Source of the DNA: Bacillus sp. 2205SS5-2
Lineage (GTDB): Bacteria > Bacillota > Bacilli > Bacillales > Bacillaceae_K
Direction: 5' to 3'
NCBI RefSeq assembly: GCF_037024155.1
Contig: NZ_JAYKTS010000008.1
Coordinates: 28,595 to 92,594, forward strand
DNA length: 64,000 bases
Shown: piece by piece, positions 8,709 to 18,726 of the stretch
How positions within the stretch are numbered: position 1 is the stretch's first letter
Layout of the letters: each line of letters opens with the position of its first letter
The notes under the pieces: generated by a model
What the model was told of the DNA's origin: nothing
Database searches by the model: none
Seen by the model: the letters and a program-made list of their open reading frames with translations, nothing else
Program-made: the position numbers and the translations under genes

Positions 8709-11168
8709 TTATTTTGCTAAGCGATTGAATACGTCTTCGCTTACCGCACCTTCTCCACCTAGCACTTGAATTTGATTAGCACTATTCATTTCTAGTACAT
8801 CCTCAATTTCAGTTGGTAGCATATCTGGCTTCACCAACATCATTGAAGCATTGTCCTTCGCTGCTAACACAGCTCCTGCAAGAGCGTCAGCAAAGTTTGT
8901 TCCTGTCGCTACATACACATTATGAGAAGGCATTAAGTCTTTGGCAATCATTGCCGCAGTGCCATAACGGTTTTCTCCTGCATAACGTGTTGCCGTTGGA
9001 AGCATGTTGAATACATCTTTATTCACTGCTGCTTTCCCACCAGCAACAATGGTTTTATCAATACCCTTTAGAGCATTTTTAGTTGCAGATGGAAGCATAT
9101 TTGCATCTGTTAATAAGATTGGGAATCCTTGACGAGCTGCATATGAAGCGACAGCTAAAGCGTCTGGGAAGTTTTGACCGTTTACAACAACAGCTTGTTC
9201 TGGTGATCCGCCAAGGCGTGCCGCGATGTTTGCAGCAGTTTCCCAACGATCGTCTCCACCAATACGCTCAACATCAAGATCCATTCCTTCTAGCTGATAT
9301 TTCACATAATTACTAACCGCAGATGTCCCACCAAGAATGATGACATTATCTGCACCTAGACGTTTAATCTCTTCTTTAACCGCTTTACTTAATGTACCAT
9401 TTTCAGTTAATAGAATTGGTGCATCATATTGGTAAGCAAGTGGCGCACCAGCAAGTGCATCTGGGAAGGAATCTCCACGAGCAATTACAACCGTGCTTGC
9501 TTCAGTCCAACCAGCTTTTGAGATTTCAATCGCAGTTTCATAGCGTGTTTCTCCCATAATACGATTCATGCTCGTAACACGTGCTTCTACTTTAGGATCG
9601 ACTGTTTTATGCGTTTCAAGATACTCTAAGAATACTTGGTAATCAACAAAGAATAATTCTTCCATCTTTCCAGCTTCTTTTGCTTTTCCAAATACTTCGT
9701 AGCCATCTCCGCCGCCAGCGATGTAGTTATTTGTTGCGACCGTATACGTTTTATCTACATCAATGTCTTCATACCCATTTTCAGTCATGACTTGTACACT
9801 TAAAACTCTACTTCCAATTTCAAGACTTGCATCATAGGAGAATTTCATTCCCGCTACATGAGGGAAACGACCGGCTCCATTTTCCACATCACTTACACCA
9901 TGCTCCAATGCTTCAACAACCTCTGCACCAGTTAAATCAAGGGTAACTAAAGTGTTTCCAAACGGCATTGTCGTTAACACTTCACCTAGTGTAATATCCC
10001 CTTGATCAATCGAGGCACGAATTCCGCCACCGTTTTGAATCGTTAATGTTGCGTTGCCATTTTTGCTCGCCTTTTCCAGCATAGAGTCTGCAATCATGTT
10101 TCCAAGATTTGTTTCACTTGTACGAACACTTCCACGCTCTCCGTCTAAAGCTACTTCAGAATGTCCTACTAGAGTTGTTTTCATTTCTTCTAGCGGCTTT
10201 GCTAATTCATCTAATAGTGTTTGAGCTTCAGGGTCAGCATCAATCACATAATTTTCATTCTCATCTTTTTCATTAATATCAATTAAATTTTCATCCCATG
10301 AAGTCAAGACGCCATTGGTATCAAATGATACTTGAAGATCACCAAGAATTTTACTATATTCTTCGGCTTGTACGACAATAGTTGGTTCAGCATCCTCATT
10401 GATAACATATGGATCATCAAGCTTTGTATGACTGTGACCACCGACAATAACGTCAATTCCATCCACAGATTCACCAAGGGTAACATCATAGTTATACCCT
10501 AAATGTGTAAGAGCTATGATTTTATTAACTCCTTCTGCTTCAAGCATTTTGACCGTTTCTTCCGCTTTTTTCAAGTAGTCTTCAAACTTAATCGTATCTC
10601 CTGGGCTTGAAAGAAAGACTGTTTCTTCTGTTGTCAAACCGAAAAGTCCTACTTTTTCTCCATCTACATCCATTATTGTTGCAGGATAAATCATCCCGTC
10701 TTCACCAGGTTTACCAACGCTGTCTTGGAATAGAGGGTTTAAATCTGTATTGGCACTGTAATCAATGTTAGAGCTAATAATTGGGAATTCCGTCTTCTTA
10801 ATAAAATCAGCGAATACACTTGGACCATCATCAAATTCATGATTACCTGGTACCATCGCATCATAGCCAACCATATTCATAAACTGAACACTAGCCAAGC
10901 CTTTATATTTATTGTAGTAAAGTGTGCCTGAGAAGACATCACCTGCATCTAGTAAAATAGAATTTTCACGATTCTCACGAACATCCTTAATGGCTGTAAT
11001 TCTTCGTGCAACATTATCTAAATGCCCGTGAGCGTCATTTGTATGCATAATAGTTAAATCAAAATTTCCAGGTGCTGCATCAGCTTGTGTTGCTGGGGAT
11101 ACGGCGAAAATACTAGCTGCTAGTGCTGCTGTTGTTAGAACTCCAAAAAGTGGTTTTTTCATTTCCAT
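8709..11168 (-). CDS. Wall-bound 5'-nucleotidase / 2',3'-cyclic phosphodiesterase with CWB2 repeats
   Basis: 819 residues; the ATG at 11168 is chosen because AAGGAAGGG precedes it and the signal peptide then has normal length. The metallophosphoesterase domain shows MHTNDAHGHLDN (about 39), LLDAGDVFSG, VPGNHEFDDG (about 108), ALTHLGY and GGHSHTK (about 243). The 5'-nucleotidase C domain (about 326-490) contains IQNGGGIRA, TMPFGNTLV and NNYIAGGGDGYEVF. Three CWB2 repeats (about 536-819) anchor it to the wall. It should strip phosphate from extracellular nucleotides. The large nuclease gene lies just upstream in the same direction, so the pair can turn nucleic acid into nucleosides and phosphate. 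Confidence 0.93.
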   Translation of the reverse strand: MEMKKPLFGVLTTAALAASIFAVSPATQADAAPGNFDLTIMHTNDAHGHLDNVARRITAIKDVRENRENSILLDAGDVFSGTLYYNKYKGLASVQFMNMVGYDAMVPGNHEFDDGPSVFADFIKKTEFPIISSNIDYSANTDLNPLFQDSVGKPGEDGMIYPATIMDVDGEKVGLFGLTTEETVFLSSPGDTIKFEDYLKKAEETVKMLEAEGVNKIIALTHLGYNYDVTLGESVDGIDVIVGGHSHTKLDDPYVINEDAEPTIVVQAEEYSKILGDLQVSFDTNGVLTSWDENLIDINEKDENENYVIDADPEAQTLLDELAKPLEEMKTTLVGHSEVALDGERGSVRTSETNLGNMIADSMLEKASKNGNATLTIQNGGGIRASIDQGDITLGEVLTTMPFGNTLVTLDLTGAEVVEALEHGVSDVENGAGRFPHVAGMKFSYDASLEIGSRVLSVQVMTENGYEDIDVDKTYTVATNNYIAGGGDGYEVFGKAKEAGKMEELFFVDYQVFLEYLETHKTVDPKVEARVTSMNRIMGETRYETAIEISKAGWTEASTVVIARGDSFPDALAGAPLAYQYDAPILLTENGTLSKAVKEEIKRLGADNVIILGGTSAVSNYVKYQLEGMDLDVERIGGDDRWETAANIAARLGGSPEQAVVVNGQNFPDALAVASYAARQGFPILLTDANMLPSATKNALKGIDKTIVAGGKAAVNKDVFNMLPTATRYAGENRYGTAAMIAKDLMPSHNVYVATGTNFADALAGAVLAAKDNASMMLVKPDMLPTEIEDVLEMNSANQIQVLGGEGAVSEDVFNRLAK

Positions 11169-11296
11169 TTGGTTGATCCCTTCCTTTTCACATGTAGTAA
11201 TTTGTCGTAATGAGTCACTCAATATCAATTATATAGTAGATTCATAGATAATTGTGAGAAATTTACCAAAAAACAAATAATTATTAGTGCTTTTTA

Positions 11297-11330
11297 CATA
11301 GAAAGGTGAAAGTGCTTTCACCCTTCTATG
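11297..11330. terminator. Hairpin between nuclease and 5'-nucleotidase genes
   Basis: CATAGAAAGGTGAAAG pairs imperfectly with CTTTCACCCTTCTATG directly after the nuclease stop codon. For the leftward genes no clear T-run follows, so read-through into the 5'-nucleotidase gene is plausible. The complement of 11228-11233 reads TATAAT and could be the -10 of a separate promoter. Confidence 0.5.
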
Positions 11331-11335
11331 TTTTC

Positions 11336-14300
11336 TTACTTCAAGAGTTGGTTAAGTACATCTTCACTAATTGCGTTTTTACCGCCAATAACGCGGAAAT
11401 TCAAAATCTCATTCATTTCAATCGCTTCTAAAATTGACTCAGGGACTTCTTCTTTTTTCACTAATAGAATTTCCGCTCCTGAATTTGCGGCTAATACAGA
11501 ACCTGCAAGTGCATCGGCAAAATCATCACCTGTTGCGATTACAGCTGTTCTAGTTTGTGGAGTTAGAAACTTAGCAATTTCAGCAGAGGTTTCATAACGA
11601 TCCTTCCCACTGTAGCGAGTGGCTTTATCAAAGCTATTGAACACTTTTTCACTAATTGCATTCTTCCCACCAACAACAATCATTTCGTCAATGTTTTTCA
11701 GCGCTTTAGATGAAGCATTCGTAAGTTCATCTTGAGCAGATAATACAATTGGGTATCCATTTTGAGCAGCATAAGACGCTACAGATAGAGCATCTGCAAA
11801 TTGATAGGCATTCGCAAGGATTGCTTTTTCAGGATTACCACCTAATTTAGCTGCGATATTCGCTGCCGTTTCAAAGCGATCGCTTCCTGAAATGCGATCC
11901 ACCTTCACATCAAGACTCTTTAATTGATACTCAACGTAATTTGAAATAGCGGACTTTCCACCAAGAATAATTACTTTATTTGCGCCCAAGCGTTTAATCT
12001 CCGCTTTCACTTCGTTATTTAAATGATCTTGCTGTGTTAGTAGGATAGGTGCATCATATTTATACGCAAGTGGTGCCCCTGCTAGTGCGTCTGGGAACAT
12101 ATCTCCTCTTGCAATCACGACGACATCAGATGTTTCCCATCCTGCTTGCGAAACTTCAATTGCCGTTTGATAGCGATCAGCACCGGAAATACGATTCACA
12201 TCTTTGCTAAATTGAAGCTTAGCAAGAACTGGATCATGATCGCTTGCTCGACCATCTTCTTCACTGAAATCCGCGTTAATATTAACAGAATCTATCATCG
12301 TTCGATCTGCTAAATTATTTGTCACAAGAATGTGATCAAGTACTTGAGAGTTTCCTTGATAGATATAAGTGTAACGCTCTTCATTAGGAAGCATTTCCAT
12401 CATATTCGTTAAAACATCACCTTCAAGTGTGTTGACAGGTGCGGCGAATTCAAAGTCATTTAAATCCCCTAATACAACTACATTGGCATCTTCAACCGTT
12501 GTGACTACATCGGTTACAAATTCATTGATCACCGTTGCTTGTTTTTCACGTTGTTCTTCACTACCTAATACGACAGGATGATCTGCTCCAAACATAGCAC
12601 CATCTCCGCGCTTGGAATTGAAGTGATTCGCTACAACAATGACTCTTTCATCGTTGAACATGAATTCAGCAGCTAGTGATTTACGCGAGCTAGCAAATGC
12701 TTCATTTGTTGGGTCAATACGTCCTGGATTATGAGTTAACCCATCTTTTGTCACATCTACAGCTGTTACCGCATCTCCTGCTTGTTTATCGACTAAAGTT
12801 ACTCGATCTGGATTGTAGATAAACCCAACACGGATATTCCCACCAGGCTGTCCACCGTCGGTTTTGTTGACTGGTGCGATATCTGTAAACTTATACGTTG
12901 GTCCACCAGCTTCTTCAATGCCTTTAATGATTGTCTGATATGATTCACTGGCATCTGTTGTCCCATCATCGGTTGGTCCATTATTATCTTGAACCTCTAC
13001 TAGTCCGATAATATCTGGAGTTTTAAGATTAGTAACAATCGATTTTGCAATTTTCTCAACTTTTTCAGTCTCAGTTCCAGCATGGAAGTTCTCAATATTA
13101 TAAGAAGCGATTGTTAAATCTCCTATTTTTCCATCAATAGGTGTCACTTCTCGTACCGTTCCCCCATCAATGACAGAAGGGAAGTCTCCGGTAGGACGAA
13201 TTTTAAAGTTACTATAATCATAGCTAACATTTCCAAAAATAGAACCGTCGAACATATCACCTGTTTTGACGTTTACTTTCATACCGTCTACATCAATCAA
13301 CATACGTTCTGGGTTGTAATCTTCAGGTGAAATCATGATTCCGCCTGCTCTTGAGTTCAGTTGATCATCACTTACATTTACCACTACAGGTACTTCATCA
13401 TACTTATTTGGTCCTGTAATCATGGCATCTGGAATTTCAATGTACATTCCTTCAAGACTTTCATAGAAATCTAATCCATCTGTCTCAGGGTCAAATGATG
13501 TCATATTATCATCTTCAATAATTTCTGAAGGAGGAGTACGATCTACTCCAATGACGATTGCTGCTGGTATTTCATTATTAGAAGAAAGTACATTAATTGC
13601 AGAAGCAGTAATTTGAGTGGTTAATAGATCTTTAGCGTCATCGTAACCGCCTTCCTTCCACTCTTTTACTTCTCCACTTACTTCCACTTTGTCGCCTGCT
13701 TTAATGTCTGAACTGTTTTTCTTATACACATAGATTGCTTCAGATGTTGCCATATCTTCATCTGGTGTTACTTCTTGCATATAAAAACCATTAGAGCCTA
13801 CTTTGGCCGTTACAACACCCTCAACCTTTGTAACCATCATTCCTTCATATGGAGAGGTATGTCCCGCACCTTGAATATCATGAATACTTACTCCTTCAGC
13901 CGATTCAATCACGGTGTAGGTAAATGTAGCTACTTCACTCGTTTGGCCGTCTTTTACAACAATAGCCTTAATGGTTACATCCGTTGTAATTTCAACGGGG
14001 CCTGTATATGTGGTACTTGCCGAAGTTGGATCATTTCCATCCATTGTATAATAGATCGTTCCACCTTCTGTTTCCGTTTGCAGTGTTACTTTTGTTCCCT
14101 CTTCAACCGTTCCAGAACTAGGGTTAGCTGTTACAGAAAAGGTCGATTGAATAATATCAGAACCATTTCGTGGTACAAGCTTATACTCATCAAAGTTATA
14201 ATCAATGACACCACGTAGGATTTCGTATGTTTCACCAACAGTTAGTAACGCTGAGTCTGTCGGTTTAACAATAAATGTACCTGAACTATCAGTTGCAGTG

Positions 14301-15307
14301 AAATTTCCTTTGCTGTCAACAGAATCAATTTTCACATCAGAAAATTCTGCGAACATTCCTTCATGAGTTTCACCATTGTCTGCAGTAAGATCCGTTGACA
14401 TTAGGGTCTTTGGAGCAGGAATTCCTTTGTTTACTGTTGTAATTTCAAAATTTGATGACGTTACTTCAATTTGTTGCATACCGTGGTAGCTATTTAACTT
14501 CCCTTCCGCTACTACTTCATCACCTGGTTGAGCACTAATATCTCCACGAATGATGATACCTGCAGTATCATCTTGAATGAAAAGATTTGTTGCTGAATTT
14601 GAGAAGGAAGCCGTCGCAATACCTGTTACTTTAACAGTTGTTCCTTCCACTTCTTTACGAGCATCAGCAATTGTGGAAAGTTCTACTGGCTCCGGATCTG
14701 GATCCGGTGTTGTTCCACCTGCTAGATGTGAGCCTAATTCGCTAGTGGTGTCTTTAGGAAAATGATCCCATTCAACGGATGAATCAAAAGCATCTGTTGC
14801 ATCGGCATCACCTGTCTTAACAGAATCCTTTCGAACTAAGGTTACATCCTTTGCAAATACATTCACAATCCCTGTTTGTCCAATAGAGTCAATAACTACT
14901 CCATTTTTTTCAAGTGCCAGAGGGTCATCTCCGTTAAAATTAATGACATAATTATCTTCAAGATCTGATTGATTTTTAATCTCTTGATTTGCGTCTGGAT
15001 GAGTTATTACATAAACCTCTCCATCAGCCAGTGTTCCGGATAAAGTTAAAACCTTATCCTTTGACTCACCACCACTATATAACTCTAATGAGTAGTCTGC
15101 TAGGTCGATAGAATTACCCGTTCCGTTATAAAGCTCGATCGCTTTATTGAAACTACCTCCCTCAATATATTCAGAGATAATTAAATCCTCGAACGTATCG
15201 TCTGCAGCTGAAACCTGCTGCGATACAGGTGTAGCAAAAAAACTCAAAATCATCGTAAACACAATGAAAACGCTTAATTTTTGTCGAATCTTAGTTCCTA
15301 TTATCAT
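11336..15307 (-). CDS. Wall-bound extracellular nuclease: lamin-tail, OB-like, chitobiase-C, EEP and CWB2 domains
   Basis: 1323 residues, ATG preceded by AAGGAGG. Order: signal peptide (to about 35); lamin-tail domain (about 40-160, LIISEYIEGGS); YhcR-type OB-like domain (about 205-310); chitobiase C-terminal-like domain (about 392-465, GTIYYTMDGNDP); second OB-like domain (about 472-570); endonuclease/exonuclease/phosphatase domain (about 726-1030) with SYNIENFH, GLVEVQDNNG, NHFNSKRGDG, VVLGDLNDFE, LDHILVTN and DHDPVLAKL; three CWB2 repeats (about 1035-1323). All signature metal/phosphate residues of EEP nucleases are present. It should degrade extracellular DNA or RNA at the surface. Its CWB2 module is very similar to that of the amylopullulanase. 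Confidence 0.92.
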   Translation of the reverse strand: MIIGTKIRQKLSVFIVFTMILSFFATPVSQQVSAADDTFEDLIISEYIEGGSFNKAIELYNGTGNSIDLADYSLELYSGGESKDKVLTLSGTLADGEVYVITHPDANQEIKNQSDLEDNYVINFNGDDPLALEKNGVVIDSIGQTGIVNVFAKDVTLVRKDSVKTGDADATDAFDSSVEWDHFPKDTTSELGSHLAGGTTPDPDPEPVELSTIADARKEVEGTTVKVTGIATASFSNSATNLFIQDDTAGIIIRGDISAQPGDEVVAEGKLNSYHGMQQIEVTSSNFEITTVNKGIPAPKTLMSTDLTADNGETHEGMFAEFSDVKIDSVDSKGNFTATDSSGTFIVKPTDSALLTVGETYEILRGVIDYNFDEYKLVPRNGSDIIQSTFSVTANPSSGTVEEGTKVTLQTETEGGTIYYTMDGNDPTSASTTYTGPVEITTDVTIKAIVVKDGQTSEVATFTYTVIESAEGVSIHDIQGAGHTSPYEGMMVTKVEGVVTAKVGSNGFYMQEVTPDEDMATSEAIYVYKKNSSDIKAGDKVEVSGEVKEWKEGGYDDAKDLLTTQITASAINVLSSNNEIPAAIVIGVDRTPPSEIIEDDNMTSFDPETDGLDFYESLEGMYIEIPDAMITGPNKYDEVPVVVNVSDDQLNSRAGGIMISPEDYNPERMLIDVDGMKVNVKTGDMFDGSIFGNVSYDYSNFKIRPTGDFPSVIDGGTVREVTPIDGKIGDLTIASYNIENFHAGTETEKVEKIAKSIVTNLKTPDIIGLVEVQDNNGPTDDGTTDASESYQTIIKGIEEAGGPTYKFTDIAPVNKTDGGQPGGNIRVGFIYNPDRVTLVDKQAGDAVTAVDVTKDGLTHNPGRIDPTNEAFASSRKSLAAEFMFNDERVIVVANHFNSKRGDGAMFGADHPVVLGSEEQREKQATVINEFVTDVVTTVEDANVVVLGDLNDFEFAAPVNTLEGDVLTNMMEMLPNEERYTYIYQGNSQVLDHILVTNNLADRTMIDSVNINADFSEEDGRASDHDPVLAKLQFSKDVNRISGADRYQTAIEVSQAGWETSDVVVIARGDMFPDALAGAPLAYKYDAPILLTQQDHLNNEVKAEIKRLGANKVIILGGKSAISNYVEYQLKSLDVKVDRISGSDRFETAANIAAKLGGNPEKAILANAYQFADALSVASYAAQNGYPIVLSAQDELTNASSKALKNIDEMIVVGGKNAISEKVFNSFDKATRYSGKDRYETSAEIAKFLTPQTRTAVIATGDDFADALAGSVLAANSGAEILLVKKEEVPESILEAIEMNEILNFRVIGGKNAISEDVLNQLLK

Positions 15308-15673
15308 AATATTCCTCCTTATAGGTTTATATTAGTGGTGAATTCACCAACAACTGATAGTATACATCATTTATTTTATAAAAGTGTAAATTTAGAGTGA
15401 TTTCCATAAATATTTTGTATCCGCTTTCAAAAAATGTCGAAAATTATTCATAAATATGGATTTACATTACAAATAACCCATTTTCACTCATTTAACTAGA
15501 AACTTATAACATTTATTTATTACTTTTTTTATTTTTTTGAAAAATAACCAAACATTTCTACAAATATAGTTTAAATGCCTTATAATAATGGTATTAATGT
15601 GTTTTTTGTAGTCATTTTGACATGTTTTGACGCAATTCTGTAACTAGTATTTAATGTTTAGCTATCTCAAACA

Positions 15674-15702
15674 TTGATAGAATACTAATTGGACAATACT
15701 AA
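15674..15702 (+). promoter_or_regulatory. Candidate sigma-A promoter for the LysM endopeptidase
   Basis: TTGATA (15674-15679), 17-base spacer, TACTAA (15697-15702), ending 31 bases before the start codon. A second candidate, TTGACG (15627) - 17 - TTTAAT, lies upstream. The rest of the AT-rich gap 15308-15733 must also hold the divergent nuclease promoter; nothing else is visible. Confidence 0.4.
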
Positions 15703-15733
15703 TCTATAAACTGGTGAAAAGGGAGTTAGGTTC

Positions 15734-16735
15734 ATGAAAAAAACAGCATTATCTGTATTAGCAACAGCGACAATGTTTAGCTTTATGGCAAATGAGGCTT
15801 CAGCAAAGAGCTACGAGGTGCAAAAAGGTGACTCACTGTGGTCAATCGCTAACAAGCATCAAACAAGCGTCTCTAATTTACAATCATGGAATTCTCTAAC
15901 TAATCATCTGATCTATCCGAAGCAACTATTGGAAGTCGATGGTGCTAGTAAAACACAGCCAAAGTCTTCGCCTAAGCCAAAATCGATAACAACGGATACA
16001 TATACTGTTAAATCTGGAGATACACTGAGCGCAATAGCAAAACAGCATCAGATCTCTCTTGCAACCCTCATGGAACGAAACGGTATTAAGGACCACTTAA
16101 TCTACCCTGGACAAATTTTAGTCATTTCAAAAACGACTACAAATAATGCTCCCGCTATCCAAAAAGAAACAGTCGCCACTCCTACAAATGTTCATCAATA
16201 TACTATTCAAAGAGGAGACACACTTTCTGCCATTGCCAAGCAATTTGGCACAACTGTTAACCAACTAATGACCTGGAACGATCTAAGTTCGCATTTTATT
16301 ATCAGTGGACAAGTATTGAAGGTATCTGGATCTACTTCAGGTAGCAGCGAACAAAAAGCTCCTGCCACTCCGGCTCCAACAAACGATCTTATTTCCTTTG
16401 CGAAATCCTTCATGAATACACCATACGTTTGGGGTGGATCGACACCTGCTGGTTTTGATTGTAGCGGCTTTATCTACTATGTATTTAAGGAAACAGGACA
16501 TTCTGTTACGAGAGGGAGTTCTCAAACTCATTACAATCGTTCTTATTATATAAATGACCCTGTTCCAGGCGACCTCGTTTTCTTCGAAAATACATACAAA
16601 GCAGGAATTTCACATGTAGGAATCTATATCGGCGAAAATTCATTTATTCACTCTGGCAATAATGGAGTAGAGATTACTAGCTTAAGTAACTCCTATTGGA
16701 AATCAAAATTTGCGAGCTTCAAGCGTTTTTATTAA
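15734..16735 (+). CDS. LysM x3 + NlpC/P60 D,L-endopeptidase (LytE/CwlS type)
   Basis: 333 residues, ATG with GGGAG upstream. A signal peptide ending near ASA is followed by three LysM repeats opening SYEVQKGDSLWSIA (about 26), TYTVKSGDTLSAIA (about 93) and QYTIQRGDTLSAIA (about 155), linked by Ser/Pro/Lys-rich segments. An NlpC/P60 domain (about 220-333) carries GFDCSGF, ISHVGIYIG and FIHSGN. This is the layout of B. subtilis LytE and CwlS, cell-separation and elongation autolysins that cut the D-Glu-mDAP bond. It is divergent from the nuclease gene. Confidence 0.93.
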   Translation: MKKTALSVLATATMFSFMANEASAKSYEVQKGDSLWSIANKHQTSVSNLQSWNSLTNHLIYPKQLLEVDGASKTQPKSSPKPKSITTDTYTVKSGDTLSAIAKQHQISLATLMERNGIKDHLIYPGQILVISKTTTNNAPAIQKETVATPTNVHQYTIQRGDTLSAIAKQFGTTVNQLMTWNDLSSHFIISGQVLKVSGSTSGSSEQKAPATPAPTNDLISFAKSFMNTPYVWGGSTPAGFDCSGFIYYVFKETGHSVTRGSSQTHYNRSYYINDPVPGDLVFFENTYKAGISHVGIYIGENSFIHSGNNGVEITSLSNSYWKSKFASFKRFY

Positions 16736-16811
16736 GGAATTTTCCGGAAAAATTCTTCTGTCACCAATCAGATAGATCAGGTGTCAGTAGTTCATATCGT
16801 TCTTTCTGAAA

Positions 16812-16993
16812 GGCTGTTTTCACAAAGATTGTGGCTTTTCGAATAAGAAGGAATCCCTTGACTTGTATGACTTCGTGCTCTTTTCCTAATGAAAAAGTCT
16901 TCATTTCTAGATAAAAAGGAAGAAAGCAATCGAAAAAAACCTACTGCCTTTTTTTTCTTTGTGACAAGAGCAACAAGGTATACGAAATGAGCC
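16812..16993. mobile_element. 182-bp miniature inverted-repeat element
   Basis: Begins GGCTGTTTTCACAAAGATTG and ends with the complement of GGCTCATTTCGTATACC. It is nearly identical along its length to the 182-bp copy at 33514. Flanks TTCTGAAA and TTTCGAAA agree at six of eight positions, a possible decayed target duplication. It lies 76 bases after the LysM gene. Confidence 0.8.
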
Positions 16994-17094
16994 TTTCGAA
17001 AAGAACCAAAAAGAAAGAGGATACTCCGATTTAGTAACGGGTTCAGTTAACTATCGTAAAACTCGAATTCACAAAAAAAAATGCGCTTACAATT

Positions 17095-17161
17095 GCACCG
17101 TGAAATGCGGTGCTTTTTGTATATAAAAATGGTCCAGTTATATGAACTAGACCATTTTTTT
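17095..17161 (+). terminator. Two consecutive terminator hairpins
   Basis: GCACCG...GCGGTGC followed by TTTTT (17095-17118), then AAAATGGTCCAGTT...AACTAGACCATTTTTTT (17125-17161). The second has A- and T-runs on both sides and may also serve the leftward lipoprotein gene. Between 17162 and 17303 I see no supported gene. Confidence 0.7.
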
Positions 17162-17303
17162 GTTTATTTTCAATCGCTTCTTCAACTAAAGCACCCGTTT
17201 TGTTTAAGTAAAGTAATTCACAAGCATCTTAAAAGCCTACTTGAATCTAGTTGTCGGGTGAATGGTCTCAAGTGGAAAGCCAAATACTCGTTATTGTTGA
17301 AAA

Positions 17304-17924
17304 TCACTTCATATAATCCGCAACTAACTCATGGCATCTTCTTTCTGTAAGGTTTGCTAGCACAGTTACATATTCTAAGTGTTCCTGAGTACCGCCTTTA
17401 TATTTTTGCGATGCTTCCAGTGCACTATCATCTCTGTATTCTAGCCAATTCCGTTGCTCTTCTCTTAATTGGTCCATCTCCTCTGACGGCAGTCGCCCCT
17501 CTAAAACTACATAAATTTCATTCAACAATTCATCCCAAATATCCCATCTATCGTTTTCCACTTTTTTTAAGGCGTATGTGGATGAGTCTGTTGCTTCTAA
17601 TTCTTCCGTTTCTTTTTTAGTATCATTTAATTTTTCGATATACTCTTTCTTCAGACTCGCTTCAGTACTATTAGTAGACGATCCTTCTTCGTTTGTATCA
17701 GTATTTTCTTTATTGATGGTGTCCGGATCAGTATTGTCAGTATTTAAGGTATTTTCTGTTGAATCCTCATTAGAAGAATCGTCACTTGTGTTTTGAGTTG
17801 AGTTATTATTTTGTGAATGGGTTTCCAACCTAGCACTTGACTCATCAGATGATTTTCCACAAGCAGCTAATATAACTACCACCACTGTAAACATTAACAT
17901 TAAGAATTTTTTATTATTATTCAT
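17304..17924 (-). CDS. Lipoprotein with LprI-type (DUF1311) domain
   Basis: 206 residues from the ATG at 17924, chosen for GGGAGGG upstream. A lipoprotein signal ends in ILAAC. A low-complexity Ser/Asn/Asp/Thr/Glu linker (about 25-90) leads to a helical C-terminal domain with WDELLNEIY, LREEQRNWLEYRDD and a GGTQEHLEYV...LTERRCHEL pattern. This is typical of DUF1311/LprI proteins, some of which inhibit lysozyme. One of the usual paired Cys is missing before the final Cys. It lies downstream of the sigma/anti-sigma pair in the same direction with a 211-base gap, so it may belong to that regulon. Confidence 0.75.
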   Translation of the reverse strand: MNNNKKFLMLMFTVVVVILAACGKSSDESSARLETHSQNNNSTQNTSDDSSNEDSTENTLNTDNTDPDTINKENTDTNEEGSSTNSTEASLKKEYIEKLNDTKKETEELEATDSSTYALKKVENDRWDIWDELLNEIYVVLEGRLPSEEMDQLREEQRNWLEYRDDSALEASQKYKGGTQEHLEYVTVLANLTERRCHELVADYMK

Positions 17925-18135
17925 TTTTAAACCCTCCCAATTGAAGATCACACCAAGATTTTAATATTCTTCCAAGTGAAAATACCTTATCGAGTTTTAT
18001 AGAAAGACTTCCTTTAAAAGCATATAAGTGGTGAAACAGACAGAAAATAGGACCAAGAAAGATGTTTTGTCTATAAAAGAGATTGCAGAGCAAACCATCA
18101 CACTTTTTCCGCGATGAGTCCAGCATTCCTTTATT

Positions 18136-18726
18136 TTATTTACTAAATAGTCTAATTCCAGAGATAAAAGTAATAAGTGCAAGCAACGGTAAACGCAACC
18201 ATGCCATATATATCCAAAGTTCACCACCATATACAGTCGTTGGGGAGGCACCAAAATCATCAACATATATCGCAATGTTCCAAAATAGCTTTAAAGAAAT
18301 AATTAAAGAAATAAAACTCAAAACAAAAATCATAATAGTGAACCCTCTGTTTTCAAAATTCACTTTATCTCCTCTTATTTTTATTAAGTGAATCATCGTA
18401 ACTATGCATAAAACGACTAATACTAATGCAATATTAAAGAACATCAAGGCAATAGAAATTCCAATAAGAATACCAATTAATACAGCAATAAACCTCATTT
18501 TATGTATTCTACGTTGAATACCTTTCATCAGCTTTTGGTCACTTTTTTCTGAATCAACATCATGTAAATCATGATTAGGCAAATCCCTTTCAACACTTCT
18601 ATGATAATTTGCACAGTCTTTACAAGAATGAAGATGCTCCATAATCAATTGGTTACTATCTTCACTTGCGAGGTTTTCTACATGCATTGGGATTAAATCC
18701 TTAATAATATTACAATTCCCCCTCAA
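18136..18726 (-). CDS. Zinc-finger anti-sigma factor
   Basis: 196 residues. The TTG start overlaps the TGA stop of the sigma gene (ATTGA) and has GGAGGTG seven bases before it, implying translational coupling. The N-terminus has the ZAS signature: CNIIKDLIP followed by HLHSCKDC. Basic residues and four hydrophobic segments follow, so the C-terminus is membrane-embedded. Its partner sigma factor gene is broken, which leaves this anti-sigma without an obvious target. Confidence 0.85.
   Translation of the reverse strand: MRGNCNIIKDLIPMHVENLASEDSNQLIMEHLHSCKDCANYHRSVERDLPNHDLHDVDSEKSDQKLMKGIQRRIHKMRFIAVLIGILIGISIALMFFNIALVLVVLCIVTMIHLIKIRGDKVNFENRGFTIMIFVLSFISLIISLKLFWNIAIYVDDFGASPTTVYGGELWIYMAWLRLPLLALITFISGIRLFSK

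Noticed and set aside
13775..14218. 147-codon plus-strand open frame opposite the nuclease gene
   Set aside because: It is antisense to a strongly supported coding region, has no ribosome site and its translation is compositionally odd.
16735..16765. Palindrome GAATTTTCCGGAAAAATTC after the LysM gene
   Set aside because: Too AT-rich and without a T-run to be called a terminator; clearer hairpins lie downstream.
17162..17303. Possible coding remnant (complement reads ELLYLNKTGALVEEAIENK)
   Set aside because: Only about twenty codons are open, bounded by stops, and no family could be named.
17917..18275. Small minus-strand frames overlapping the anti-sigma gene and its downstream gap
   Set aside because: They are alternative frames of the anti-sigma membrane region with no ribosome site or recognisable domain.
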